Position numbers and translations under genes: made by a program. A DNA stretch of 33,281 nt from Pseudomonadota bacterium (GTDB lineage: Bacteria; Myxococcota_A; Polyangia; Fen-1088): NCBI GenBank assembly GCA_023438785.1, contig JAEXQJ010000268.1:1-33281 (forward strand). Reading direction: 5' to 3'. The notes under the pieces were generated by a model that did no database searches, was not told the origin of the DNA, and was given only the letters and a program-made list of their open reading frames with translations. How positions within the stretch are numbered: the first letter of the stretch is position 1; every line of letters starts with the position of its first letter. Positions 7,423-15,196 of the stretch are shown here, one piece after another.

Positions 7423-8597
7423 CTCGGAAGCACCTCGCGATACAGACCGACGATGTCGGACACGCTGGCCTGGCGTGGATTGGTCAAGAGACAGACATCG
7501 GCCGCGGCGCGCTCGGCAAGCGCCTTCACCGTCGCCTCGTCGAACACCGGACCGTGCAGCGGGTTGATGTCCCAGCGCCGGGGCCCAATCCTGCCGAGGC
7601 GCTCCGTCAGGGTCGCACAATCCGCTGCATCGTCACCCGAGATCGGGAGATCGAGCACGGAAAGTGCCCTTCGATACTTCTCCGCCGCCGCGCGGAAGTT
7701 GAATCTGATGCACGCGTTGAGCAGCAGGGCATTGCAGAACCCGTGCGCCATGCCGTGCAGTCCGCCCAGCGCGTGGGCCATGGCGTGAACGATCCCGAGG
7801 CTGGCATTGGAGAATGCGAGCCCGGCGTGCAGGCTTGCCGCCATCTGCCGCGTACGCAGCTCCAGATCATCGGGGCGCTCCAGCACCTGCGGCAGCGTGG
7901 CGGCGATGAGCTGGATGGCACGCAACGCATGCACATCCGTGATTGATGAGCTTGCGTTCGAAGCCAGCGACTCCAGCGCATGCGACAGCGCATCGAGGCC
8001 CGTCGCCGCGGTGAGATCGTGGTCCATGGTCAGCGTCGTCTGCGGATCGACGAGGGACGCATCCGGCACGACGGCCTTGCTGACAATGGCGAGCTTTCTC
8101 TGCTGGACGGTGTGCGTGATGATCGCGAACTGCGAGACGTCCGCGGACGATCCCGCCGTTGTCGGAATGCACAGCAGCGGAGGGATGGGCGAAGAAATCG
8201 TATCCACCCCCTCGTAGTCGGTGATCTCCCCACCGTTGCTGGCCAGAATCCCGATTCCCTTGGCGCAGTCGATGGGGCTGCCGCCCCCCACGACCACGAT
8301 CCCATCGCAGCGGTTTGCCCGAAAACGCTCGACGCCCGCGGCCACCTCGTAATCCTTCGGGTTGGGGGTCACGTCCTCGAAGAGCGTATAGGCCAGTCCC
8401 TGCCTCTCGATTCCCTCGACTACGACCTGCGTCCAGCCGGCCGCGTGAACCCCAGGATCGGAGACCAGGAAGGGACGCCGCACGTCGAGATTCACCAGGT
8501 ATCTCTCGAATAGACCCATCGCGCCCACCCCAAAGATGAACTCCGGTGCGACGAACTTGCGCAGACTCACCAGGTCCGGTGCAACCACTCGTGCCAT
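7419..8597 (-). CDS. Iron-containing alcohol dehydrogenase-like protein (ErcA-like)
   Basis: 392 aa, normal length for the iron-dependent (type III) alcohol dehydrogenases. The nucleotide-binding GGGS (104-107) is present. The four expected metal ligands can be placed: Asp202 and His206 in GLDALSHALE, His271 in GIVHAMAH, and His285 in GMAHGFCNA, with the usual 4- and 14-residue spacings. The ATG at 8597 is preferred over an upstream GTG at 8609 because GAGG lies about six bases before it. It overlaps the hybrid kinase gene by four bases. Overlap with a sensor kinase points to a regulatory or sensing role, as described for ErcA of Pseudomonas, rather than a purely catabolic one. That is inference; the metal site looks fit for catalysis too. 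Confidence 0.88.
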   Translation of the reverse strand: MARVVAPDLVSLRKFVAPEFIFGVGAMGLFERYLVNLDVRRPFLVSDPGVHAAGWTQVVVEGIERQGLAYTLFEDVTPNPKDYEVAAGVERFRANRCDGIVVVGGGSPIDCAKGIGILASNGGEITDYEGVDTISSPIPPLLCIPTTAGSSADVSQFAIITHTVQQRKLAIVSKAVVPDASLVDPQTTLTMDHDLTAATGLDALSHALESLASNASSSITDVHALRAIQLIAATLPQVLERPDDLELRTRQMAASLHAGLAFSNASLGIVHAMAHALGGLHGMAHGFCNALLLNACIRFNFRAAAEKYRRALSVLDLPISGDDAADCATLTERLGRIGPRRWDINPLHGPVFDEATVKALAERAAADVCLLTNPRQASVSDIVGLYREVLPR

Positions 8598-8813
8598 GAC
8601 AGCCCTCACGCAAGCATACGGCGGACGGGAAAAGTCCGTCGGGCAGATCGCGAGCCGTCCGGCTACGCAGGCCGCGCGACGTCGGATGCGGCGAGCGTCT
8701 CTCGAGGGGCCGGGCGCGCCGGCCCCCGTTCACGAGCAAGGCCCGGAGATGTGGCCGAGGTCGAAAACGAGGCGCGGCAGCCGGGACCGCGACTACCGCA
8801 CCTCCACTCGTTC
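8598..8813. other. Intergenic region before the ErcA-like gene
   Basis: 216 bp between the stop of the chemoreceptor (8814) and the start of the dehydrogenase, both on the minus strand. A small inverted repeat (cggac 8622-8626 with gtccg 8634-8638) lies about 25 bp before the dehydrogenase start. I see no clear promoter hexamers, no strong terminator, and no coding frame with a convincing start. Confidence 0.4.
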
Positions 8814-11252
8814 CTAGAAGTCGCGGAATTCGGGATCTTCGCCGAGGGGAATCACGTCCTCCGGTCGCGCGGCGGCGCGCGAAGGGGCGGGTCGGACCGC
8901 GCTCGCCCTGGCCACGCGAGGCGCCACACGTGCGGCGGGCCGGGCCAGCACGGGGGCCGTCGCGGCGCGGGACAAGTGGAAGCTGCCCCCCATGTCGGCC
9001 AACTCCTCGGACTGACTGGATAGCTCGGCCGCGGCCGACGACGACTCTTCCGAGTTGGCTGCGTTCTGCTGCGTGACCTTGTTCATGTCGGACACGGCAT
9101 GGTTGATCTGGTCCACGCTGGCGGCCTGCTCCTTGGCCGAGGCCGAGATTTCGTTGACGATGTCGCTGACCTTGTTGATGCCGTCGAGGATGTCGGCCAG
9201 CTTGCTGCTCACCTCTTTGGCCGTGACCTCGCCCTCGCCGGCTTGGCGCACGGATTCGCGGATCAGCTCCTCGGTCTTCATGGCCGCCTCTTTCGAGCGC
9301 AGGGCCAGGCTGCGCACTTCCTCGGCCACGACGGCGAAGCCGCGGCCGGCCTCGCCCGCGCGGGCCGCCTCGACGGCGGCGTTGAGGGCCAGCAGGTTGG
9401 TTTGGAAGGCGATTTCGTTGATGTCCTTGATGATCTGCGAGGTGCCCTCGGCGGAGGCCTTGATCTTGCCCATGGACACGGTCATCTGTTCGACGGCGGC
9501 AGCGCCGCCCGTCGCCGCGGTCTTGGCCGTCTGGGCCAGGGCGTTGGCCTGTTGGGCGCTGTCCGCACTCCGCCGGGTCATGGAGCTCATCGATTCCAAA
9601 CTGGAGGAGGTCTCCTCGAGCGAGCTGGCCTGTTGAGAGGCGCCATCGGCCACGGCTTGGCTGGAGGAGGCAATCTGGCCCGCGGCCGAAGACACCTGGT
9701 CCACCGACGAGGACACCTGGCTCAAGGCATCGTGCAAGGCATCGGCGGTCTGATTGACCGACTCCTTGATCTTGGCGTGGTCGCCCCTGTACTCGCCCTG
9801 CATGCGGGCGCGCAGATCGCGCTGGGCCAGCTTGCCCAGGACCTCAGTGGCCTCGTTGACGGGCGCCAGCACCGCGTCCAGCGTGCGATTCACGCCCTCC
9901 ACGATCTTGCGATAGTCGCCCTCGTGGCGGCTCATGTCCGCGCGCGTGCTCAGGCGGCCCTCGACCGCGCCCGCGGCCAGCGTGTTGGCGTCGCTGACCA
10001 GAAGCCCGATGGCCTCGATACAGCGATTGAGACTTTCCTTAATCGCGTTGAAGTCGCCGTTGTAGTTGTCGGTGATTCTGCCTGGGATGGCGCCGCGGGC
10101 GATGCTGTCCATGTGCTTGGCGGCCGCGCTGAGCGGCATGACAACCGCATTGAGCGTGTCGTTCAGCCCGTTCACGATCTTGCGGAAATCGCCCTGGTGC
10201 TTGCTGGTATCGGCGCGCGTGGCCAGCTTGCCCTCCACGGCGGCGGTCGAGAGTCTGTGGACGTCGGCGACCAGCGCGTTCACCGCATCGATGCACGTGT
10301 TGAGGTTGTTCTTGAGGACAGCGAAGTCGCCGCTGTACGAATCGGTGATCCTGGGTGGAATGTCGCCCTTGGCGATGCGATCCACGCAGGCGGCGGCAAT
10401 CTGCATCGGCGCCGTCACGGCGTCCAACGTGGCGTTCATGCCCTCCAGGACGGGGCGGAACTCAGGCGCCACCGTCTCCACATCGGCGCGAGTCGACAAC
10501 TGGCCGGCGGTGCTGGCCTCGGTCAGGCGCCGCGCCTCATCCACCATACCGGTCACACCGCGGCGAACGCTGCGCCCGACGGCGATCCCGATGAACAAGA
10601 GCAGACCGGCCGCGCCAAGCACCACGATCCCCATGGTCCACACGGTCCTCGTGGCATCGGCCATGGTGTCCGCGCGATCGACCGCCGCCGCTTGGGCAGT
10701 GTCGTCGAGCAGTTCCTTGAGCCCGATGGCGACGGGCGCGGCCGTTCGCGTGGAGGTCATGCGCATCTCGAAGGCTTGGTCGTTCATCTCGTTGAGGCGT
10801 TCGGCCGGGGCCCCCGCGCTGGCCAGCCGCTCCCGTTCCTTGATCAGGTCCAGAAAGCGGTCGAAGTTCTTGCGTCCCGTGTCCATGCCGGCATGCACGT
10901 CGCGCCACTTGCTCGCGTTCTTCGCGGTCTTGGGGCGCGCGTCGTAGGCCGCGGTGTGTTCGTCTAGGGCCCGCAACGCTGCCTCCGCGGCCGCGATCTG
11001 GGCCTGGCGCGCATCCCGGTCCGTCAGGCGCTCGGTCACCAGCGCCCAACCCGAACGGGTTACCGCCGTCAGCGATTGATTCATCATCATGAGATCGCTG
11101 GTGTTGGCGAATCGCACATCAGTCAGGACATGCACGCGGTCCACAATGCGCGTGATACCCGCATATCCGACCACACCGACCACCATCGCAAGGGCGACGG
11201 CCATGCCGGCTAGAGCCACAACCTTCGTTGCCGTCCTCATCTTTGCAAACAT
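8814..11252 (-). CDS. Methyl-accepting chemotaxis protein with three di-HAMP repeats and possible C-terminal CheR tether
   Basis: 812 aa. Start ATG 11252 has GAGGGAG about eight bases upstream. TM1 about 11-33; a periplasmic four-helix-bundle-like ligand domain about 34-205; TM2 about 206-226. Then a cytoplasmic array in which a 91-residue unit recurs three times, starting at residues 243, 334 and 425; each unit reads like two HAMP-type modules and holds a STRAD/ATRAD motif and a gDf/gDy motif. The signalling hairpin is about 510-757, with the conserved tip around EIAFQTNLLALNAAVEAARA. An Ala/Pro/Arg-rich flexible tail (758-806) ends in EFRDF, which fits the x-aromatic-x-x-aromatic pattern of CheR-binding pentapeptides. 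No che genes are in the window. It probably reports an extracytoplasmic cue to a chemosensory array encoded elsewhere. Confidence 0.93.
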   Translation of the reverse strand: MFAKMRTATKVVALAGMAVALAMVVGVVGYAGITRIVDRVHVLTDVRFANTSDLMMMNQSLTAVTRSGWALVTERLTDRDARQAQIAAAEAALRALDEHTAAYDARPKTAKNASKWRDVHAGMDTGRKNFDRFLDLIKERERLASAGAPAERLNEMNDQAFEMRMTSTRTAAPVAIGLKELLDDTAQAAAVDRADTMADATRTVWTMGIVVLGAAGLLLFIGIAVGRSVRRGVTGMVDEARRLTEASTAGQLSTRADVETVAPEFRPVLEGMNATLDAVTAPMQIAAACVDRIAKGDIPPRITDSYSGDFAVLKNNLNTCIDAVNALVADVHRLSTAAVEGKLATRADTSKHQGDFRKIVNGLNDTLNAVVMPLSAAAKHMDSIARGAIPGRITDNYNGDFNAIKESLNRCIEAIGLLVSDANTLAAGAVEGRLSTRADMSRHEGDYRKIVEGVNRTLDAVLAPVNEATEVLGKLAQRDLRARMQGEYRGDHAKIKESVNQTADALHDALSQVSSSVDQVSSAAGQIASSSQAVADGASQQASSLEETSSSLESMSSMTRRSADSAQQANALAQTAKTAATGGAAAVEQMTVSMGKIKASAEGTSQIIKDINEIAFQTNLLALNAAVEAARAGEAGRGFAVVAEEVRSLALRSKEAAMKTEELIRESVRQAGEGEVTAKEVSSKLADILDGINKVSDIVNEISASAKEQAASVDQINHAVSDMNKVTQQNAANSEESSSAAAELSSQSEELADMGGSFHLSRAATAPVLARPAARVAPRVARASAVRPAPSRAAARPEDVIPLGEDPEFRDF
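9732..10526 (-). repeat. Three in-frame 273-bp repeats encoding HAMP-type units in the chemoreceptor
   Basis: Units begin at codons 243, 334 and 425 of the chemoreceptor (DNA about 10526-10254, 10253-9981 and 9980-9732), an exact 91-codon period. Landmarks repeat in each: QLSTRAD, KLATRAD and RLSTRAD near the start, then RITDSYSGDF, RITDNYNGDF and ARMQGEYRGD. The copies have diverged in sequence but not in length. Confidence 0.8.
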
Positions 11253-11347
11253 CCTTGGTCTCCCTCAGATCCCGCGAGCTTGTGCGGAACCATCCTGCGC
11301 ATCGGTTGGGCGACACAGCCGCTTGAGGGGGGGCCCGCCTCGGCCCG

Positions 11348-11365
11348 AGCCGGCGGCGGCCGGCT
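11348..11365 (-). terminator. Hairpin after the EAL gene (possible terminator or attenuator)
   Basis: A perfect 6-bp stem agccgg/ccggct with a 6-base loop lies about 20 bases after the EAL gene's stop (11384) and before the chemoreceptor start (11252). There is no T-run. It could end or reduce transcription between the two genes. Confidence 0.35.
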
Positions 11366-11383
11366 TCGACATCGCCTACGCGG

Positions 11384-12694
11384 TCACTCGCGCATTCCGC
11401 AGGTCGAATCCATATCCACGCACACCACGACGGTGCGCCCGTTGCGCAGCGGCACCAGGGTCGAGAGGGTCACGCACACCGTGCCGGTCGCCCGGGAGAT
11501 GTAAGGATCCGTCACATAGCGTGGCTGTTGGGGGCCCAGGCAGATGAGGTACTCCTTGCTGCCCTGATCGGCGCCGGTTGCGGCTGGGGCGAACAGGAGG
11601 CTGCACCGATCGCCTTGGCGGCCGGGCGCGAAGATGGTGTCCGTGATCTGGATCCCGCTCTGGTCCAGGAGGTACACGCATTCGACGACGGGGTGGTTCG
11701 CCATCTCCACGCGGATCGCGTCGGCCCACTCTTCGGGCGGGGTTCTCTCGGGCACAGCACACATGCGAGCGGCAATGCTCGCGTATTTCCCATAGCGTTC
11801 CTTGCGCGCGGCGAACCTCTCCCGCTCTCGCTGCCTGAGCGCAACCCCAAGCTCGCGGGCTTTGCACAACCCCTCGGCTACTTGCCAATTGGGTCCCGGA
11901 AAACAAGGTCGTGCGAAGTAGAAACCTTGCATGAGGTCCGCGCCGCGCTCGAGGCAGCACATGGCCTCCGATTCGGTCTCGACGCCTTCGGTGATCACCA
12001 CGATGCCCAGCTTGTGTGCAATACGCATGCAACAGGACAACATCTCCTGTTTGCGGTATTCCCGGTCGACGCCCGCGATGAGCGAGCGGTCCAGCTTCAG
12101 GATGTCAGGACGGGCTTCTAGGATGCGGTCGAGGTTGGAGTTGCCGGCTCCCACATCGTCGAGTGCGATGAGATAGCCCTGAGCGCGGTGAGCATCCAGA
12201 AAGCGGTGCATGGCGCGGATGTCACCGATCCTCGATTCCACGAGCTCGATCACGACCCGTCTTGCGGGAACGCCGAATTTCTCCAGCACGCCGCTGAGGT
12301 GTCCCGAGCCGACGACTCCATCTTGCAGAATCGAAACGTCCAGATTGAGAAACAGCAGAGGCTCGCAGTCGAGCATCGCCGCAAAGCCCTCGACCGCCTT
12401 CTCGCGACACAGCCGATCCAGGTCCAGCGTCAGGCCTCGTCGCTCCGCGGCCTCGAAGAGGTGCAGGGGCGGAACGGGAGCCTTGGTTTCGGGATCCACC
12501 GCTCGGGCCAGCGCCTCGAGACCGACCAGCCGCTGGCTGAGCACCGAGAAGATCGGCTGGTACTGGCTGCGGATGCTGCGGGCAGCGAGGATGCGTGCTA
12601 CGTCGAACGGGACGTCTTCCGTCTCGGAGGAGGGAACACACTCCGTCTCAGGAGCGAGAGGCGTCATGTGCCGACCATCGGGACGCGCGTCCAT
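11384..12694 (-). CDS. EAL-domain cyclic-di-GMP phosphodiesterase with C-terminal PDC/YkuI-C-like sensor domain
   Basis: About 436 aa from the ATG at 12694. The EAL domain spans about 40-275 and keeps the catalytic set: EAL Glu60, Asn117 (FLNLD), Glu150 (VIELVES), Asp179-Asp180 (ALDDVGAG), Lys200 (ILKLD), Glu236 (ITEGVE) and Gln256 (MQGF). It should therefore hydrolyse cyclic di-GMP. A short coiled linker follows (about 275-305), then a region like the YkuI C-terminal or PDC sensors, with VYLLDQSGIQITD, a DPYISRATG motif near 396-404 and a terminal VVVCVDMDS strand. There are no membrane segments. The start is uncertain: a TTG at 12736 and an ATG at 12667 are also in frame, and none has a good Shine-Dalgarno sequence. 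It may share a transcript with the chemoreceptor 131 bp downstream. Confidence 0.88.
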   Translation of the reverse strand: MDARPDGRHMTPLAPETECVPSSETEDVPFDVARILAARSIRSQYQPIFSVLSQRLVGLEALARAVDPETKAPVPPLHLFEAAERRGLTLDLDRLCREKAVEGFAAMLDCEPLLFLNLDVSILQDGVVGSGHLSGVLEKFGVPARRVVIELVESRIGDIRAMHRFLDAHRAQGYLIALDDVGAGNSNLDRILEARPDILKLDRSLIAGVDREYRKQEMLSCCMRIAHKLGIVVITEGVETESEAMCCLERGADLMQGFYFARPCFPGPNWQVAEGLCKARELGVALRQRERERFAARKERYGKYASIAARMCAVPERTPPEEWADAIRVEMANHPVVECVYLLDQSGIQITDTIFAPGRQGDRCSLLFAPAATGADQGSKEYLICLGPQQPRYVTDPYISRATGTVCVTLSTLVPLRNGRTVVVCVDMDSTCGMRE

Positions 12695-12978
12695 GATCTT
12701 GAGACCCGCGCCGAAAGTAATCTCCGGCGGCGGCAACCTGACCCGCGCGACGGTGGAGGACGCCGGGCAACGGAGATGCGCGGGCGATCGAAAAGCACCT
12801 GCGCGCCGCCGCGTTCCCCGCCCAGGAGGCCCACCTTTCCGAAGAGGCGCTGGGCGGGTCTTTAGGACTGTTTTGTGAGAGGGACCCCTGCGGCGACCGG
12901 GGTCCCTACTCGCACGCCGCCCATTCCAACTTGCTTCTCGCCGCCCTCAGTGATTCACGAAATCACTGCCCCGCTGTC
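12695..12978. other. Intergenic region between the Cys-rich lipoprotein gene and the EAL gene
   Basis: 284 bp. It contains the strong hairpin at 12880-12907. The stretch 12780-12870 can be read on the plus strand without a stop, but it has no start or recognisable motif there. The EAL promoter must lie within this stretch if the hairpin terminates; no clear hexamers were found. Confidence 0.4.
12880..12907 (-). terminator. Strong hairpin downstream of the Cys-rich lipoprotein gene
   Basis: A perfect 9-bp stem, agggacccc (12880-12888) and ggggtccct (12899-12907), with a 10-base loop, lies about 70 bases after the stop of the 12979-13653 gene. No T-run follows on the minus strand, so it is not a textbook intrinsic terminator. 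Its position between two separate units still fits a terminator or a transcript-stabilising 3' stem. Confidence 0.5.
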
Positions 12979-13653
12979 TTATTGGCGTTGCATTTTCCGC
13001 ACGGTCTTGACGAGCGACAGAGCACGGGCCGCCGAAGCGAAGGAATCGTCTGTGGTGACCCCGCTGAAGGCCTCGGGGCATTTCGTTTGCAGCTCGAGGC
13101 ACTTCTGCGGAATGGCAGACATGATCGCGTTCTGATCCAGCTCCTTGCCCAGGTCACTGCAGTCCGGCAGCGCCTTCAGCAGCTTCGACATGGACGAGGT
13201 CGCCTCGTTCAAACAAGCCTCCACCTCTCCAACCGTGGCTGCGCAATCAAGCTCGGGAATCTCGCAGGATTCGATGGTCTCCGTCGCTTCGGCGGTGGGC
13301 GGTTGTGCCATGCAGGCCGTGTAGGTTTCCTGACAGGCGGTTGCCGGATCGATGGAGCCGGTGCCCACATCGGCCGCGGTCAGATCTTCCATATCGACGC
13401 CGCTCGCGGCCATATAGCCCGTGAAACCACAGATGCCCTTCTGAACCTCAGCCGACTGGAGCTTCTCGGTTGCCGTCTGCGCGACGGCATCGCAGATCTT
13501 CTGCGCCTCATCGGGGGTCATCTGCGAGACCGGCTTGTCCTTGGCAATTCCTGTCTCGATGGGAGAACTCGACGAGTCCCCATCACCACAGGCCACGGGC
13601 ATCCCGAGCGTGATACAGGCAAGCAAACTGAGAGCAATGGATTGTTGTCGCAT
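12979..13653 (-). CDS. Cys-rich small predicted lipoprotein of unknown function
   Basis: 224 aa. ATG 13653 has AGGAG about eight bases upstream. The N-terminus is a signal sequence (MRQQSIALSLLACITLG) reaching Cys22, followed by Gly-Asp-Gly-Asp and a Ser run; acylation at Cys22 is likely, although the lipobox PVAC is not ideal. The mature part carries about ten more cysteines spread through helical-looking sequence, often in near pairs (for example ACQETYTAC, CEIPELDC, KCLELQTKC), suggesting disulfide bonds outside the cytoplasm. The segment SQMTPDEAQKICDAVAQ looks like the start of a family seen in Polyangia-type genomes, but I cannot name a function. It lies downstream of two other predicted lipoprotein genes, separated by 118 bp. 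Confidence 0.8.
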   Translation of the reverse strand: MRQQSIALSLLACITLGMPVACGDGDSSSSPIETGIAKDKPVSQMTPDEAQKICDAVAQTATEKLQSAEVQKGICGFTGYMAASGVDMEDLTAADVGTGSIDPATACQETYTACMAQPPTAEATETIESCEIPELDCAATVGEVEACLNEATSSMSKLLKALPDCSDLGKELDQNAIMSAIPQKCLELQTKCPEAFSGVTTDDSFASAARALSLVKTVRKMQRQ

Positions 13654-13716
13654 GCGATAGTCTCCTGACTAGATGAGCCACAGAGCTTATCCGATTGCCC
13701 GTCGACCATCGCAGAT

Positions 13717-13740
13717 CTTCCTGGGTTTCTTCTGGGGTTT
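13717..13740. repeat. Tandem imperfect 12-bp repeat upstream of the Cys-rich lipoprotein gene
   Basis: cttcctgggttt (13717-13728) is followed directly by cttctggggttt (13729-13740), 10 of 12 bases identical. It sits 64 to 87 bp before the lipoprotein start and 32 bp after the previous stop, a place where a regulator could bind. The function is unknown. Confidence 0.35.
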
Positions 13741-13771
13741 GTAGGGGAAGGTGTGAGTCCTGGACAGCCGG

Positions 13772-15196
13772 TCAGGGGGTGCACGTGTAGGCCAGGGAAC
13801 CGGGAGTGGTCGAAGTGTGGAACGTCACATCGTAGAGCATGAGCAACGACGAGGCGGCCACCGCGGTCTGCTTGCGTAGGAGCCCACCGGCTCCCCGCCC
13901 TCCGCCGTTGGTGACGGTCACAAGCTGGCTAAGCGGATCGAAGCTGTTGGCATCGATGACGACGAGATCGATGCGATGGTCCGGAACGCATCCGCCGCAG
14001 ATGTAGATATGCGTGCCGCGGCTCCAGGAGACGGCAAGCGCGTCTCCCAAGGGCGTGAGGACGGGCTCGACTTCGTCGACGTCGTCCTCGTGCGCACGCA
14101 GCAATGCAGAGCCGGTCGGGTTGCCTTCGCTGTCCAGCCGGGTGAGGCGAACGACCGCCCCGCCGCCCTCGGTCGGCGAGAAGTCTCCCGCCGGGGCGCG
14201 TCCCTGCCGTCCCTCCGACCATGCCGCCACGAATGCGTTGCCCATCTCGACGATACGCGGGCCCGGTCGTTCGAAGCCGAATCCACCGACCCCCACCGCG
14301 ACCGCGGCGTCATCCGTGAACGAGATGGCATGTGGCGCGATGACTTCCGTGCCGGACTTGGTGTCGGTCTTCATGAAGAGGATGCGTCCGCTCTTTCCCG
14401 CGGGATCGTTCCAGATGAACACGTAACCGTTGGTCGCGGGTGCAACGTAGGGCGCGGGGAATTGGTACATCGTGGCGCTGGCCGCGGTCGTGGCCAGGGG
14501 GCGCAGAGGCCCGCGCGCATTTCCATCACGATCCAGGAAGAGGGCTCGCGGCTCCAGCTTCTGCTCATTACGCTCCGTGAGCGCGAGGGCGAAGCCATCG
14601 CCTGCCCGATCGGCGGCCATGTACAGCTGGATTTGCGAATCGATCGCGGGAGAGGCGATTGATTTTGGCCCTAGGACCAGCGTGCTGCTGGCGTCAAAGG
14701 CTGCGAAATGAAGCGCCTGCTCGTCGGCCCACACGAGGGCAAAGCCATCGCCTCGCGGCGCTGAGGCCAGCGCGAAGATGAGCTCGGGGTCGTCGACCGG
14801 GATGGTCGTCGGAGCACTCAGCGCCCCGTCGATCCCGAAACGCGAGGTGAGAAGGGATCGCGCGGTCGGGCCGAGTATTCCCGACGTAGAGGTCTCCCAC
14901 TCGACGCGTGACAGAGAGATGGACCCGTCTGCCAGGGGCAGCAGCGCCGAGCGGCCGGTCCAGGTGCGTGGCGCGAGCGAGGTGCGATCGCGGGTGACCG
15001 CGCATGTGTAGGTGCCGGCCACCGTACGCTCCATGACGGGCGTGTTGTCGAGATTCCCGCCGGCGTCGGGGTGCGGGCCGCCGCCATCGTCGCGAGCACC
15101 CCCGTCGTCACCGCAGGCCGCGAACGGCCCCAAGACCGCCACAACCAAGATCGCCGCGTAGCTTGGCTTCTTCTTCGAACCACTCGCTCTCATCAT
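13772..15196 (-). CDS. Predicted lipoprotein with degenerate propeller-like repeats
   Basis: 474 aa. Lys-rich N-region (SGSKKK), hydrophobic core, then PFAACGDDGG: Cys28 is the probable lipidation site, followed by a Gly/Asp-rich linker (30-50). From about residue 145 a motif of the form 'D-G-[FY]-x-[LVF]-x-W' recurs at roughly 149, 199, 257, 320 and 384, each followed by strands such as RALFLDRDGNARG or VRLTRLDSEGNPTG. This pattern is typical of secreted beta-propeller-like repeat proteins. A CGGC (400-403) and a second Cys pair near Cys65 and Cys472 may form disulfides. The start ATG (15196) overlaps the stop of the dikinase-like lipoprotein (ATGA; a second ATG follows at once at 15193), so the two are probably translated together. 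Likely an outer-membrane or periplasmic surface protein; molecular function unknown. Confidence 0.82.
   Translation of the reverse strand: MMRASGSKKKPSYAAILVVAVLGPFAACGDDGGARDDGGGPHPDAGGNLDNTPVMERTVAGTYTCAVTRDRTSLAPRTWTGRSALLPLADGSISLSRVEWETSTSGILGPTARSLLTSRFGIDGALSAPTTIPVDDPELIFALASAPRGDGFALVWADEQALHFAAFDASSTLVLGPKSIASPAIDSQIQLYMAADRAGDGFALALTERNEQKLEPRALFLDRDGNARGPLRPLATTAASATMYQFPAPYVAPATNGYVFIWNDPAGKSGRILFMKTDTKSGTEVIAPHAISFTDDAAVAVGVGGFGFERPGPRIVEMGNAFVAAWSEGRQGRAPAGDFSPTEGGGAVVRLTRLDSEGNPTGSALLRAHEDDVDEVEPVLTPLGDALAVSWSRGTHIYICGGCVPDHRIDLVVIDANSFDPLSQLVTVTNGGGRGAGGLLRKQTAVAASSLLMLYDVTFHTSTTPGSLAYTCTP

Noticed and set aside
9099..10967. A 622-codon plus-strand open frame opposite the chemoreceptor
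   Set aside because: Antisense to a clear MCP; its Gly/His/Leu-rich composition and internal repeats simply mirror the HAMP repeats of the real gene.
12780..12870. A plus-strand stretch readable as a coding remnant before the EAL gene
   Set aside because: It has no start and no family motif, and similar stop-free stretches are common by chance in this GC-rich DNA.
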